A stretch of DNA of 51,298 nucleotides from Rhodospirillaceae bacterium Spongia-Bin9 (GCA_900197615.1 FZLR01000011.1:1-51298); one strand, 5' to 3'. Shown: positions 20,129 to 29,065, counted from the first letter of the stretch. Numbers and translations: made by a program. The notes: generated by a model from the letters alone, not told the origin.

Positions 20129-20157
20129 AAAAAGGCCGCTCTCCTTCCGGGGCGGCC
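20129..20157 (-). terminator. Transcription attenuator of trpE(G)
   Basis: On the minus strand GGCCGC (20157-20152) and GCGGCC (20139-20134) form a GC stem around a 12-nt loop, followed at once by five U residues (20133-20129). It sits 49 nt before the trpE(G) start and 29 nt after the trpL stop. The 5' arm can instead pair with GGCGGC inside the leader reading frame, which would give an antiterminator. This is the 3:4 element of a tryptophan attenuator. Confidence 0.85.
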
Positions 20158-20185
20158 CTGTTGCGGGTTCGAATGCGAGGCACGT

Positions 20186-20251
20186 TCAACCCGAAGCAGC
20201 CGCCGTTCCGGCGCGCCGCCACCACTGGCCCGATGTGCGAATCGCAGTCAT
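20186..20251 (-). CDS. trpL: trp leader peptide with tandem Trp codons
   Basis: A 21-codon frame beginning M-T-A-I-R-T-S-G-Q-W-W-R-R and ending with TGA. Codons 10 and 11 are consecutive TGG. Just after them, CGCCG-GAA-CGGCG can fold as the 1:2 hairpin and hide the GGCGGC that would otherwise block the terminator. A ribosome stalled at the Trp codons would prevent that and let transcription continue. No Shine-Dalgarno is present. The ATG lies only 8 nt after the -10 box, so translation is probably leaderless, as known for Sinorhizobium meliloti trpL. The terminated RNA would be about 120 nt. Confidence 0.82.
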   Translation of the reverse strand: MTAIRTSGQWWRRAGTAAASG

Positions 20252-20259
20252 GGGCGCGG

Positions 20260-20288
20260 CGTCTACAGCGTTCCGGCGGCGCCGTCAA
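20260..20288 (-). promoter_or_regulatory. trpL-trpE(G) promoter
   Basis: On the minus strand TTGACG (20288-20283), a 17-nt spacer and TAGACG (20265-20260) make a reasonable sigma70-type promoter. It points at the leader peptide. Initiation would fall at or next to the A of the trpL ATG (20251). The 169 nt further upstream, to 20457, show nothing I can name. Confidence 0.65.
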
Positions 20289-20457
20289 CCGCTGGCGCCG
20301 GTTGCGCCGGCAAAATGCGGCAAGGTCCGTCGGCCGATCGTTGCGGCCGGCCGAATTGCGTACCCCCCGAAGCGCCGGGATTGCCTTCCGGGAATGCCTT
20401 GTATTACCGGGCGCCGCGCCTGCTCACCGCCCGCCCGGAGCCGGAAGCGGACTGACT

Positions 20458-21030
20458 CTATCCCGATTTCGGCTTCGACGCCGGCTTCGGCGGCGGCGGT
20501 TTCGCAGGCTTTTTCTGCGGCGCCGACTTGTTGCCCATCTGCACGCATCGCTCGAGCCGTTTCAGGGAACGGGCAGTTCCGGTGAGCCGGAACCCGTAAT
20601 CGCGCTTGCCTTGCAGCAAGCGGAGTTTCAGTCCCCGGCGCAGCTGTTCCCGCGTCTTTCCGTCCTTGCCCAGCGCCAGCCACAGCCGTTTCGTATCGTA
20701 CCGAAGCACCGCGCCCGGGGCGGAACGGATCACCTTGCCGTCGATCGCCAGGGTCATCGTGTAGGGACTATGCGGGTTGAGCGACCAGTCCGGTGCAGAT
20801 ACGCCGATGAACAGATCGTGATTGCGAAAAAGAAGGAAATAGAGGGTGATGCCGCTGTTGTATTTTGCCGACATGATGCAGTGGCTGAAACCGCCGTCGC
20901 GGTCGATGTAGGAATTCCCTGTCCAGTCGCCGACCGACCATTGCGCTGCGGCCGGAGGCGACCAACCGGCCAGACCGCTCAAAAGCAGGGCTACAGGCAG
21001 GGCAGAGAGGCGGCGAAAGGGCCGGGGCAT
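20458..21030 (-). CDS. Secreted protein of unknown function
   Basis: A 190-residue protein with a signal peptide (PVALLLSGLAGW, predicted cleavage near PPAAAQW at about 28-30). The mature part begins WSVGDWTGNSYIDRDGGFSHC, followed by AKYNSGITLYF and NHDLFIGVSAPDWSL. A single-domain beta-rich architecture is likely. The C-terminal 25 residues are Lys/Pro-rich. I recognise it as a recurring type of periplasmic hypothetical protein in alphaproteobacteria, with loose resemblance to IalB-like proteins, but cannot assign a function. Two cysteines (in FSHC and LERC) could form a disulfide. It lies between trpE(G) and the divergent TPR gene. Confidence 0.7.
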   Translation of the reverse strand: MPRPFRRLSALPVALLLSGLAGWSPPAAAQWSVGDWTGNSYIDRDGGFSHCIMSAKYNSGITLYFLLFRNHDLFIGVSAPDWSLNPHSPYTMTLAIDGKVIRSAPGAVLRYDTKRLWLALGKDGKTREQLRRGLKLRLLQGKRDYGFRLTGTARSLKRLERCVQMGNKSAPQKKPAKPPPPKPASKPKSG

Positions 21031-21330
21031 TCGGAGAGGTCACTCTTGCGTTGCGTCATCGCGACGATGGTCGAGCCTTTGGCCCGGGCCGGGGATTATC
21101 GCTTCCGTTGCCTCTGTGTTCAACAGATTCGACCGCCGCCGCCGCGCGCCCCTGTCGCGGTTTATCTTGTACCGGCGCGGCCCTACTATATTCCCGTTCA
21201 TGGAAACGCGGGCGGTCGGGCGCCGTCCTGTGCAGCCAATATTTCCCGGGGCCGCGCTCTCCGGTCCGGTGCGCGGGCAGCGGGATGGCGCGTGGCCTTT
21301 TTCGGCGACGCCCCGTAGGAGCGACAATCG
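21031..21330. other. Divergent intergenic region before the TPR-bamB-der operon
   Basis: Three hundred nt separate the leftward secreted-protein gene from the rightward TPR gene. TATATT at 21187-21192, with a weak TCTTGT 16 nt upstream (21165-21170), is a candidate promoter for the rightward operon about 140 nt ahead of its start. No other structure was seen. Confidence 0.3.
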
Positions 21331-22041
21331 TTGGCACGCAAGCGCAAACGGGATGGCGGCGGCGGCGCGCCGGAAACGGATATCGACCGCGAGGAAGAGC
21401 TCTTCATTCAGGAAGTGAATGAAGAGCTCAAGCAGGAGCGGTATCTCCAGACCTGGAAAAAATACGGGCAGTATTTCGTCGGCGGCGCGATTCTGGCGAT
21501 CGGCAGCGTCGCGGGCTGGCAATGGTACAAGGGAAATATCCGCAGTGTGCAGGAGGCGCAGAGTGTGGAGTTCGCCTCAGCTGCCGCACTCGCGGCCGGC
21601 GGGAAGAATGGCGAGGCCGGAAAGGTCTTCGACAAGCTGGCCCGGGAAACCGATGGCGGCTACGCGGCGCTTGCCCGGTTGCGCCAGGCCGCACTGGTGG
21701 GAAAATCCGGCAATTCGAAAGCTGCCGCGGCGCTCTATCTCCAGCTTGCCGACGACGATAGGCTGGCGCCGGAATTCCGCGATCTCGGTACGTTGTTGTG
21801 GGGCCTGAATGCCCTTGACAGCGCCGGTCCGGACGAGGCGATCGCCCGGTTGAAACCGCTCGCCGCTGCCGGCGGGACATGGCGCTACACGGCGCAGGAA
21901 CTTATCGCCCATTATCATCGCAAGGCGGGGCGGAACGGCGATGCCAAGCGTATGTTCAAACAATTGGCGGAAGACAACGGAGCGCCGGGCACGCTACAGA
22001 AGCGGGCTCGCGAGATGCTATCGATGCTGGACGAGTCCTGA
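21331..22041 (+). CDS. Membrane-anchored TPR-like protein (YfgM/DUF2133 type)
   Basis: A 236-residue protein with a charged cytoplasmic N-terminus (EEELFIQEVNEELKQERY), one transmembrane helix (YFVGGAILAIGSVAGWQW, about 50-67) and a periplasmic helical-repeat domain. This is the layout of E. coli YfgM, a partner of the SecYEG translocon and periplasmic chaperones encoded next to BamB. Start is TTG 21331 behind AGGAG. bamB follows 43 nt downstream and der overlaps bamB, reproducing the yfgM-bamB-der order. A role in outer membrane protein biogenesis is inferred from this context. Confidence 0.85.
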   Translation: MARKRKRDGGGGAPETDIDREEELFIQEVNEELKQERYLQTWKKYGQYFVGGAILAIGSVAGWQWYKGNIRSVQEAQSVEFASAAALAAGGKNGEAGKVFDKLARETDGGYAALARLRQAALVGKSGNSKAAAALYLQLADDDRLAPEFRDLGTLLWGLNALDSAGPDEAIARLKPLAAAGGTWRYTAQELIAHYHRKAGRNGDAKRMFKQLAEDNGAPGTLQKRAREMLSMLDES

Positions 22042-22084
22042 GCGTTCGCAGGGTGGCGGACGGGTCGGCCGACGGGTGAACGGA

Positions 22085-23437
22085 ATGAGGAAGTTCAAAT
22101 TTGCGTTGGCCGTGGCGGCCGGTTTGGCCTCCGCGGGCTGCGACGCAATCAAGAATCTTGTAAGTTCCGACGATCCGCCGCTGCAGGGCCGGCGCCTTGC
22201 CGTCCTTCCGACCGCCGGCATTCTCAGGGCCGACATAAGAATATCGGATGTCCGGATCGTCCTGCCCCGGCCGACTCCGAACGCCGCCTGGCCGCAGCAT
22301 GCCGGTTATCCGAACCACGCCATGCATCATCTGGCGCTCGGCAAGGATCCGCGCAAGGTCTGGTCGGTCAGGGCCGGGTCCGGTTCGGAGCGCCAGGGCC
22401 TGTTGTCCCTCTCCACGAGCCGACGGCTCCTGGCGCAGCCGGTAACCGGCGGCAACCGGGCCTTCACAATGGATTCATCCGGCAGAGTCCGGGCTTTCGA
22501 CCTGAAGACAGGTCGGCGGCTTTGGTCCCGGTCGATCTTGCCGCGGCAAGAGCGGGACGGCGATGTCGGAGGCGGGATCGCCTATCACGACGGGCAGATC
22601 GTTGCCGCGACCGGCGCCGCCGAGGTTCTCGCCATCGATGCGGCAAGCGGCAGGGTGCTCTGGCGCCGCAATACAGGTGCGCCCGTGCGTTCGGCGCCTG
22701 CCGTGAGAGACGGACGTTTGTTCGTCGTCACCACGGAAAATTCTGTGATCGCATTCGATACGAAGGATGGAAAAAAGCTGTGGAGCTATGACAGCGTCGC
22801 TGCCCTGACCGGTATTCTGGGCGGAGGCGCACCGGCCGTGGACGAAGGCGTCGTGGTCGCTCCCCAGTCTACCGGCGAAGTGGTTGCGCTGCGGGCGGAA
22901 ACCGGCCGGTCTATCTGGACGGAAAACCTGGGCACCGGCCGGCGCAGCGATCCGGTGAGCGGCCTCGGCGCCGTGATAGCCAGTCCGGTTATCGACCGCG
23001 GTGTGGTTTTTGCCTTGAGCAACGCCGGTCGGCTCGCGGCGATCGAACTGGGCTCCGGCCGCCGCCTATGGGATATCGAATTGAGCGGCGTGCAAACGCC
23101 ATGGGCCGCCGGCGACTATGTGTTTGTGCTCACCAGCCATGCGGTGGTGGCGGCAATCAGGCGCAGCGACGGCCGGGTCCGTTGGGCGATCCCGCTGGAC
23201 CGGTTTACCGACGACGAACATCTATTCGAGGGCCGGCCGTTCTGGACCGGGCCGGTGCTAGCCGGCGACCGCCTGATCGTTGCAGGTTCCCACGGCGAGG
23301 CACTGGCCGTCTCGCCCTATACGGGCGAAGTCATCGGTTGGATACCCCTCAACGAGGGGGTGTTCATCCCACCGGCGATCGCGCAGCGCACGATTCTGTT
23401 TCTGGACGACAGCGGTCGCCTGACCGCCCTGCGTTAA
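22085..23437 (+). CDS. bamB: Outer membrane protein assembly lipoprotein BamB
   Basis: A 450-residue beta-propeller lipoprotein of the BAM complex. I start it at ATG 22085, giving a short signal peptide ending LASAGC with Cys19 as lipidation site. Serine at position -3 of the lipobox is less usual. PQQ-like blades are seen repeatedly: VRAFDLKTGRRLWS, LAIDAASGRVLWRR, IAFDTKDGKKLWSYD, VALRAETGRSIW, AAIELGSGRRLWD and AAIRRSDGRVRW. It lies between the YfgM-like gene and der, and its TAA overlaps the der ATG. The gene order supports the assignment. Confidence 0.92.
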   Translation: MRKFKFALAVAAGLASAGCDAIKNLVSSDDPPLQGRRLAVLPTAGILRADIRISDVRIVLPRPTPNAAWPQHAGYPNHAMHHLALGKDPRKVWSVRAGSGSERQGLLSLSTSRRLLAQPVTGGNRAFTMDSSGRVRAFDLKTGRRLWSRSILPRQERDGDVGGGIAYHDGQIVAATGAAEVLAIDAASGRVLWRRNTGAPVRSAPAVRDGRLFVVTTENSVIAFDTKDGKKLWSYDSVAALTGILGGGAPAVDEGVVVAPQSTGEVVALRAETGRSIWTENLGTGRRSDPVSGLGAVIASPVIDRGVVFALSNAGRLAAIELGSGRRLWDIELSGVQTPWAAGDYVFVLTSHAVVAAIRRSDGRVRWAIPLDRFTDDEHLFEGRPFWTGPVLAGDRLIVAGSHGEALAVSPYTGEVIGWIPLNEGVFIPPAIAQRTILFLDDSGRLTALR

Positions 23438-24825
23438 TGGCCGCCGAAGCGGCGAGGGTCGCGATTGTCGGCCGGCCGAACGTCGGAAAATCCACCCTGT
23501 TCAATCGGCTGGTCGGCCGTCGCGCCGCCCTGGTGCACGATACCCCCGGCCTGACCCGCGACCGCAAGGAAGCGTCGGCGCGCCTGCAGGACCTGCATTT
23601 CTCGGTTGTCGACACGGCCGGACTCGAAGAGGCTGCGTCCGGCGCGATCGAAGGCCGGATGGCCGCGCAGGCGCTCCGTGCGCTGGAGGATGCGGCCGTC
23701 GCGCTGTTCCTGATCGACGCACGGGCCGGCGTTACGCCGGACGACCGGCATTTTGCCAATCTGCTGCGCCGCGCCGGCACGCCCGTTCTGCTGCTCGCCA
23801 ACAAGTGCGAAGGCCGGGACGCGGAATCGGGCCGGCTCGACGCTTTCGGCCTCGGACTGGGCGAACCGCTTGCCATTTCTGCCGAGCACGGGCTGGGCAT
23901 GGGCGATCTGCGGCACGCTCTGGCGCCGTATCTGGAAATGCCGGCCGGGGACGGGGACAGCGCCGCTCCGGACGTCGCCGACCGGCCGATGTCGCTCGCC
24001 ATCGTGGGGCGCCCCAATGCCGGCAAATCGACATTGTTCAACTGCCTGATCGGCGAAGAGCGCGTGTTGACAGGCCCGGAACCCGGAATCACCCGCGACG
24101 CTATCTCGTTCGATTGGCGATGGCCGGATCGGGAGGATGGCCGGGCGATCAGGCTCATCGACACGGCCGGGGTCCGGCGCCGGGCGAAAGTGGACGGTTC
24201 GCTCGAAAAGCTCTCGGTCATGGATACCTGGCGTGCGATCCGTTTCGCCGACATCGTCGTCCTGATGATCGACGCCCGGACGGTCCAGGCTTTCGGGCAC
24301 GGCATCGAGAAGCAGGACCTGACGATCGCCCGGCAGGTCGAAGAGGAAGGCCGCGGCCTGGCGATCGCCGCGAACAAGTGGGATATGGTGTCGGAACCGC
24401 AGAGGCTGCGCCGCCAGATTGTCGAAAGCCTGGAGAAATCGCTCAGCCAGCTGCGCGGCGTTCCGCTCGCCTGTATTTCCGCCCTGGACGGGCAGGGGAT
24501 CGACCGGCTGATGGGGGCGGTGCTTCAGATCGATGCGGCGTGGAACAGCCGGGTCGGCACCGGCGCGCTCAACCGATGGATCGAGGCGATGCAGGAAGCG
24601 CACCAGCCGCCGCTGGTGAACGGCCGCCGGATTCGGATCCGCTATGCCACCCAGGTCAAGGCAAGGCCGCCGACCTTCGCGCTCTTCGTCAACAAGCCGG
24701 CGGACCTGCCGGACAGCTATCTGCGCTATCTCGCCAACGGCTTGCGCGAATCGTTCGGTCTCGACGGGGTGCCCCTGCGGCTGCACCTGCGAAAAGGGAA
24801 GAACCCTTACGCGGAAAATGCCTGA
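23437..24825 (+). CDS. der: Ribosome biogenesis GTPase Der (EngA)
   Basis: This 462-residue protein with two tandem GTPase domains is needed for 50S subunit maturation. The P-loops are GRPNVGKST (12-20) and GRPNAGKST (191-199). G3 motifs DTAGLEE and DTAGVRR and G4 motifs NKCE and NKWD are present. The C-terminal KH-like domain ends RLHLRKGKNPY. ATG 23437 overlaps the bamB TAA by one base. Upstream open frame inside bamB is not coding. The gene stops 7 nt from the convergent SDR gene. Confidence 0.97.
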   Translation: MAAEAARVAIVGRPNVGKSTLFNRLVGRRAALVHDTPGLTRDRKEASARLQDLHFSVVDTAGLEEAASGAIEGRMAAQALRALEDAAVALFLIDARAGVTPDDRHFANLLRRAGTPVLLLANKCEGRDAESGRLDAFGLGLGEPLAISAEHGLGMGDLRHALAPYLEMPAGDGDSAAPDVADRPMSLAIVGRPNAGKSTLFNCLIGEERVLTGPEPGITRDAISFDWRWPDREDGRAIRLIDTAGVRRRAKVDGSLEKLSVMDTWRAIRFADIVVLMIDARTVQAFGHGIEKQDLTIARQVEEEGRGLAIAANKWDMVSEPQRLRRQIVESLEKSLSQLRGVPLACISALDGQGIDRLMGAVLQIDAAWNSRVGTGALNRWIEAMQEAHQPPLVNGRRIRIRYATQVKARPPTFALFVNKPADLPDSYLRYLANGLRESFGLDGVPLRLHLRKGKNPYAENA

Positions 24826-24832
24826 CGGCCGG

Positions 24833-25540
24833 TCACACGAAAAGCGTTTCCCCATTGCGCCGGCACTCCTCCGACGCCAGCTCGACGAAAATTCCGGCGA
24901 TGCTCTCCGGCGGCGGCAACGTCGCCGGATCTTCGCCCGGCATGGCTTCGGCGCGCATCCGCGTCCGCACGACGCCGGGGTCGACGATGTTGGCCCGGAT
25001 CGTGGTTTTTTCGATCTCCGCCGCCCAGGTCCGGACCAGCGCTTCCAGTGCCGCCTTGCTTGCAGCGTAGGGTCCCCAATAGGGAAAAGCCCCGCGCGTC
25101 ACGCCGCTGGTCACGAAAATCGCCCGGCCGGCGGGAGACTGGCGGAGCAGCGGCTCGAACGCCCGTATCAGGCGCCAGTTGGCGGTGAGGTTGACGTCGA
25201 TGGCCTCCGCCCAGCGCACCGGTTCGACATGGGCGAGCGGCGCCAGGCCGCCCAGCACGGCGGCATTGCCGACCAGGATATCGAGCCGGCCGAACCGTTC
25301 GGCGATCGCCCCGGCCATCTCGTCGATCCGGTCGTGGTCGGCGAGGTCGACGGGCACCAGAGTCGCCTTGGCGCCCCCGGCCGCCGCGGCAATCCGGTCG
25401 TCGATCTCTTCCAGCGCGCCGGCGGTCCGGGCGGCGAGGATCGGACGGGCGCCTTCCGCCGCGAAACGCTCTGCCACCGCGGCGCCGATGCCGCGCGACG
25501 CGCCGGTGACCAGCGCGATCCGGCCGTCCAGGGCGCCCAC
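24833..25540 (-). CDS. Short-chain dehydrogenase/reductase
   Basis: A 235-residue Rossmann-fold oxidoreductase. The NAD(P)-binding TGASRGIG is at about 12-19, the structural NAAV motif near 92, and the catalytic residues are Ser near 145 (FVTSGV) with YAASK near 159. The first beta strand followed by RTAG suggests NADP preference, but that is inference. Substrate unknown. It starts at GTG 25540, 4 nt after the purF stop, as the last gene of the dnaB-to-SDR operon. Confidence 0.88.
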   Translation of the reverse strand: MGALDGRIALVTGASRGIGAAVAERFAAEGARPILAARTAGALEEIDDRIAAAAGGAKATLVPVDLADHDRIDEMAGAIAERFGRLDILVGNAAVLGGLAPLAHVEPVRWAEAIDVNLTANWRLIRAFEPLLRQSPAGRAIFVTSGVTRGAFPYWGPYAASKAALEALVRTWAAEIEKTTIRANIVDPGVVRTRMRAEAMPGEDPATLPPPESIAGIFVELASEECRRNGETLFV

Positions 25541-25544
25541 GGCT

Positions 25545-27053
25545 TCAGACGTCCTCTTCCAGCAGCGAGAGCTCGTTGCCGATCGATCCGTCCTCGAAGT
25601 CGGTGAGGCCTGTCGGGTAGTCGCCGGTAAAACAGGCGTCGCAAAACTGCGGCGCGGCCACGTTACGCCCCGCAGCCTCGCCCATCGCCCGGTGCAGCCC
25701 GTCGATCGACAGGAAGGCCAGCGAGTCGACGCCGATCAATGCCGCCATTTCCGCGACGTTGTGCCGGGCCGCCAGCAGCTTGTCGCGTTCCGGCGTGTCG
25801 ATGCCGTAGAAGCAGGAATAGCCGGTCGGCGGGCTGGATATGCGCAAATGGACCTCAAGCGCGCCCGCATTGCGAATCATCTCGACGATCTTGGTCGAGG
25901 TCGTGCCGCGGACGATGCTGTCGTCGACCAGCACCACCCGCTTGCCGTCCAGCGCATCGCGGTTGGGGTTGTGTTTCAGCCTGACGCCGAGATGCCTGAT
26001 CTGGTCCGCCGGCTCGATGAAGGTCCGCCCGACATAATGATTGCGGACGATGCCGAGCTCGTAGGGCAGGTCGGCCGCTTCGGCATAGCCCATGGCCGCC
26101 GGCACGCCGGAATCGGGCACCGGCACCACGACATCGGCGTCCACGCCGGCTTCCCGGGCCAGCTCGGCGCCGATGGCCTTGCGCGTGCTGTAGACGCCGC
26201 GCCCTTCGACCCTGCTGTCCGGCCGGGCGAAATAGATATATTCGAAGATGCAAAATCGGCTCGGCCGCCGCGGGAAGGGCCGCAGGCTGTCGATGCCGTT
26301 ATCGTCCAGCACCACCATTTCGCCGGGCTCGATGTCACGCACGAAATCTGCGCCGATGATATCCAGCGCGCAGGTTTCCGACGCGAGGACGAAACTGTTG
26401 TCGAGCTTGCCGAGAACCAGCGGCCTGAGGCCGAGCGGATCGCGCACGCCGATCACCTTTTTCCGGCTGATCAGCACCAGGGCATAGCCGCCTTCCAGAT
26501 GGCCGATCGCATCCGTGACGCGGCCGACGAGCGTGTCGCTCCCGCTCTTGGCCACAAGGTGGATGATCACCTCGGTGTCGGTGGTCGACTGGAACAGCCG
26601 GCCTTCCCGGACCATCGCGGCGCGCAGCGCACGGGCGTTGGTGAGGTTGCCGTTCTGCGCCACCGCCAAGCCGCCGAATGCGAAATCCGCGAACAGCGGC
26701 TGGACGTTCCGCATGATGCTGTCGCCGGTCGTCGAATAGCGGACATGGCCGATCGCCAGGTGCCCCGGGAGCCGGGCGATCACGTCGGGCGCGTTCAGGG
26801 TATCGCCGACCTGGCCCTTCGCGCGGTGCATGTGAAAATGCTCGCCGTCGTAGGCGACGATGCCGGCGGCCTCTTGTCCGCGGTGCTGCAGGGCGTGCAG
26901 CCCGAGGGTCGTCAGCGCGGCGGAATCCACATGGCCGAAAACGCCGAAGACCCCGCATTCCTCGCGCAGCTTGTCGTCGTCGAACGGATTCGTCGTCGGT
27001 ATCGGCGCATGCCCGGGGGCTGCCGCATCCGGCGGGGCGCTACTGTGCGCCAT
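25545..27053 (-). CDS. purF: Amidophosphoribosyltransferase
   Basis: About 502 residues. It makes phosphoribosylamine from PRPP and glutamine, the first step of purine synthesis. It is the iron-sulfur type made with a propeptide: the Ntn nucleophile is the Cys of EECGVFG (residue 33), exposed after cleavage. Candidate cluster cysteines lie in SETCALD, GYSCFYG and FCDACF. The PRPP loop VVLVDDSIVRGTTS is intact. I start at ATG 27053, overlapping cvpA by 14 nt. ATG 27089 is the alternative and would add 12 residues. The cvpA-purF pair is conserved across proteobacteria. Confidence 0.95.
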   Translation of the reverse strand: MAHSSAPPDAAAPGHAPIPTTNPFDDDKLREECGVFGVFGHVDSAALTTLGLHALQHRGQEAAGIVAYDGEHFHMHRAKGQVGDTLNAPDVIARLPGHLAIGHVRYSTTGDSIMRNVQPLFADFAFGGLAVAQNGNLTNARALRAAMVREGRLFQSTTDTEVIIHLVAKSGSDTLVGRVTDAIGHLEGGYALVLISRKKVIGVRDPLGLRPLVLGKLDNSFVLASETCALDIIGADFVRDIEPGEMVVLDDNGIDSLRPFPRRPSRFCIFEYIYFARPDSRVEGRGVYSTRKAIGAELAREAGVDADVVVPVPDSGVPAAMGYAEAADLPYELGIVRNHYVGRTFIEPADQIRHLGVRLKHNPNRDALDGKRVVLVDDSIVRGTTSTKIVEMIRNAGALEVHLRISSPPTGYSCFYGIDTPERDKLLAARHNVAEMAALIGVDSLAFLSIDGLHRAMGEAAGRNVAAPQFCDACFTGDYPTGLTDFEDGSIGNELSLLEEDV

Positions 27054-27636
27054 CTTTTTTGGAGCGTTCGTCGCCCGATTTTCCGGCATCGTCGATTTTT
27101 TTCTTGATCTCGGCGCCGGTGCGCAAGCCCTGCGCCGCTTTGCGGCCCGACTGGATCACGCCCTCCGGCAGCAGCCTTTCGGCTATGTCCAACCCCTGTT
27201 CCAGGTAGGGTTTGGAGACCGCATCGCGCATCCAGGAGATCTGGCTGTCCTTCGGATAAAACAAAATCAGCACGACATAGCCCAGGACGATCAGCACAGC
27301 CCCGCGGGCCACTCCGAACAGCCCGCCCAGCAGCCGGTCCATAGAACTGAAATGGCTGTCGCGAACCCGGCCGGCGATCGGCGCGCTGACGAACGTAATG
27401 GTAAACAGCACCACGATGAAGACGATGACCGCGGCGATAATCCGGGAAGCCAGCACGTCGTCGACGACCTGCCGAGCAAAGGGCTCCGTATACGGCAGCA
27501 GGAACCAGGCGGCCGCCGCAGCGCCGACCCAGCTGAGCAGGCTGAACATTTCGCGCGTGAAACCGCGGATAAACGCCAGGATCGTGGACAACAGCACCAC
27601 GCCGATTACGACGAAGTCCAGTAAGGTCGGGTTCAC
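27040..27636 (-). CDS. cvpA: CvpA family membrane protein
   Basis: A 198-residue protein with four predicted membrane spans: FVVIGVVLLSTILAF, SWVGAAAAAWFLL, IIAAVIVFIVVLFTITFV and GAVLIVLGYVVLILF. A charged C-terminal tail (GAEIKKKIDDAGKSGDE) follows. CvpA was named for colicin V production in E. coli; its general role at the envelope is not settled. Start is GTG 27636, overlapping the radA stop by four bases. It precedes purF as in many genomes. Confidence 0.92.
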   Translation of the reverse strand: MNPTLLDFVVIGVVLLSTILAFIRGFTREMFSLLSWVGAAAAAWFLLPYTEPFARQVVDDVLASRIIAAVIVFIVVLFTITFVSAPIAGRVRDSHFSSMDRLLGGLFGVARGAVLIVLGYVVLILFYPKDSQISWMRDAVSKPYLEQGLDIAERLLPEGVIQSGRKAAQGLRTGAEIKKKIDDAGKSGDERSKKDGAQ

Positions 27637-29063
27637 CCGCGGCCTCGGCTTCCGGCCCGGATACCGGATTGCCCGGCCGGCGTTTCGAACAGCGGCAACA
27701 GTTCGGCAAGATGGCCGATCGATTTCTGCCTCAAGCCGTTGCGAGGATCGCTGTTTTCCCCGGCGCGGGCCTGCCGCTTCGGCACGATGGCGCTTTCGAA
27801 ACCGAGTTTGGCAGCTTCCTTCAGCCGGTTGTCCATCTGACTGACTGCCCTGATCTCCCCCGACAGGCCGATTTCGCCGAATACCACGGCACGGTCCGGC
27901 ATCGGGCTGTCCGTCAGCGACGAAACCAGCGCTGCGGCGACGGCGAGGTCTGCGGCCGGTTCGGCGACCCGTAGCCCTCCGGCAACGTTGAGATAAACGT
28001 CGCGTCCGGCCAGAGCAAGCCCGCACCGGGCTTCGAGCACGGCGAGCACCATGTGCAGACGCGCAGCGTCCCAGCCGATTACGGCGCGGCGCGGCGCGGC
28101 GAAAGTTGCCGGAGCGACCAGCGCCTGGATTTCGACCAGCAGCGGCCGGCTGCCTTCCATGCTCGCCAGAACGGCCGCGCCGCTTGCCCGCGCGCCGCTT
28201 TCCTCCCGCTCGCCGAGGAACAGGGCGGACGGATTGGGGACTTCCGCAAGGCCCCGGCCCGTCATTTCGAACACGCCGATTTCGTCGGTCGGGCCGAAGC
28301 GGTTCTTGACGCCGCGCAGAATGCGGAACTGGTGGCTGCGCTCGCCCTCGAAATAGAGCACGGTATCGACCATATGCTCGAGCACCCGCGGGCCGGCGAT
28401 GGCGCCTTCCTTCGTGACATGGCCGACGAGCAGCAGCACGGCGCCGCGCTTCTTGGCCGCCCGGATCAGTTCCTGGGCCGAGGCCCGGACCTGGGAAACC
28501 GTGCCCGGCGCGGCCTCCAGCGTGTCGACAAACATGGTCTGGATCGAATCGATGACGACGAGGTCCGGACCGTCCGCGGCGTCCATGCTGGCGGCGATGT
28601 CGCGGACGCTGGTTGCGGTCGCCAGCTCGACCGGAGCGTCGGCGACACCCAGGCGCGCCGCCCGCATCCGGATCTGGTCGACCGCTTCTTCGCCGGTAAC
28701 ATAGACGGCGGCGCACTCCGTCGCCGCCCGCGCCGCGACCTCCAGCAGCAGCGTGGATTTGCCGATGCCGGGATCGCCGCCGATCAATACCGCGCTGCCG
28801 GGCACCATCCCGCCGCCGAGCACACGGTCGAACTCGGCGATACCGCTGGACCGCCGCGGCGGTCCGGCGGAAGCGCCCGACAGGCTGGCGAGGTCCAGTT
28901 TCCGGCCTTTCGCCCGCGATCCGGCGCCGATGCCGCCCGGCGCCGCGGCCTCGATCTCTTCGACGATGCTGTTCCACGCGCCGCAACCGTCGCATTTTCC
29001 GGTCCACCGGCGATGGACTGTGCCGCAGGACTGGCAAACGTAGCGGGTGACCGTCTTCGCCAA
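27633..29063 (-). CDS. radA: DNA repair protein RadA (Sms)
   Basis: A 476-residue RecA-related ATPase that promotes branch migration and processing of recombination intermediates. The N-terminal zinc finger has Cys10, Cys13, Cys24 and Cys27. Walker A GGDPGIGKST is at 95-104, the RadA-specific KNRFG is near 251, and a C-terminal Lon-protease-like domain without protease activity follows (VFGEIGLSGEIRAV). It starts 2 nt after the mlaF stop and overlaps cvpA. Its presence in an operon led by dnaB behind a LexA-type repeat is notable. Confidence 0.96.
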   Translation of the reverse strand: MAKTVTRYVCQSCGTVHRRWTGKCDGCGAWNSIVEEIEAAAPGGIGAGSRAKGRKLDLASLSGASAGPPRRSSGIAEFDRVLGGGMVPGSAVLIGGDPGIGKSTLLLEVAARAATECAAVYVTGEEAVDQIRMRAARLGVADAPVELATATSVRDIAASMDAADGPDLVVIDSIQTMFVDTLEAAPGTVSQVRASAQELIRAAKKRGAVLLLVGHVTKEGAIAGPRVLEHMVDTVLYFEGERSHQFRILRGVKNRFGPTDEIGVFEMTGRGLAEVPNPSALFLGEREESGARASGAAVLASMEGSRPLLVEIQALVAPATFAAPRRAVIGWDAARLHMVLAVLEARCGLALAGRDVYLNVAGGLRVAEPAADLAVAAALVSSLTDSPMPDRAVVFGEIGLSGEIRAVSQMDNRLKEAAKLGFESAIVPKRQARAGENSDPRNGLRQKSIGHLAELLPLFETPAGQSGIRAGSRGRG

Positions 29064-29065
29064 AC

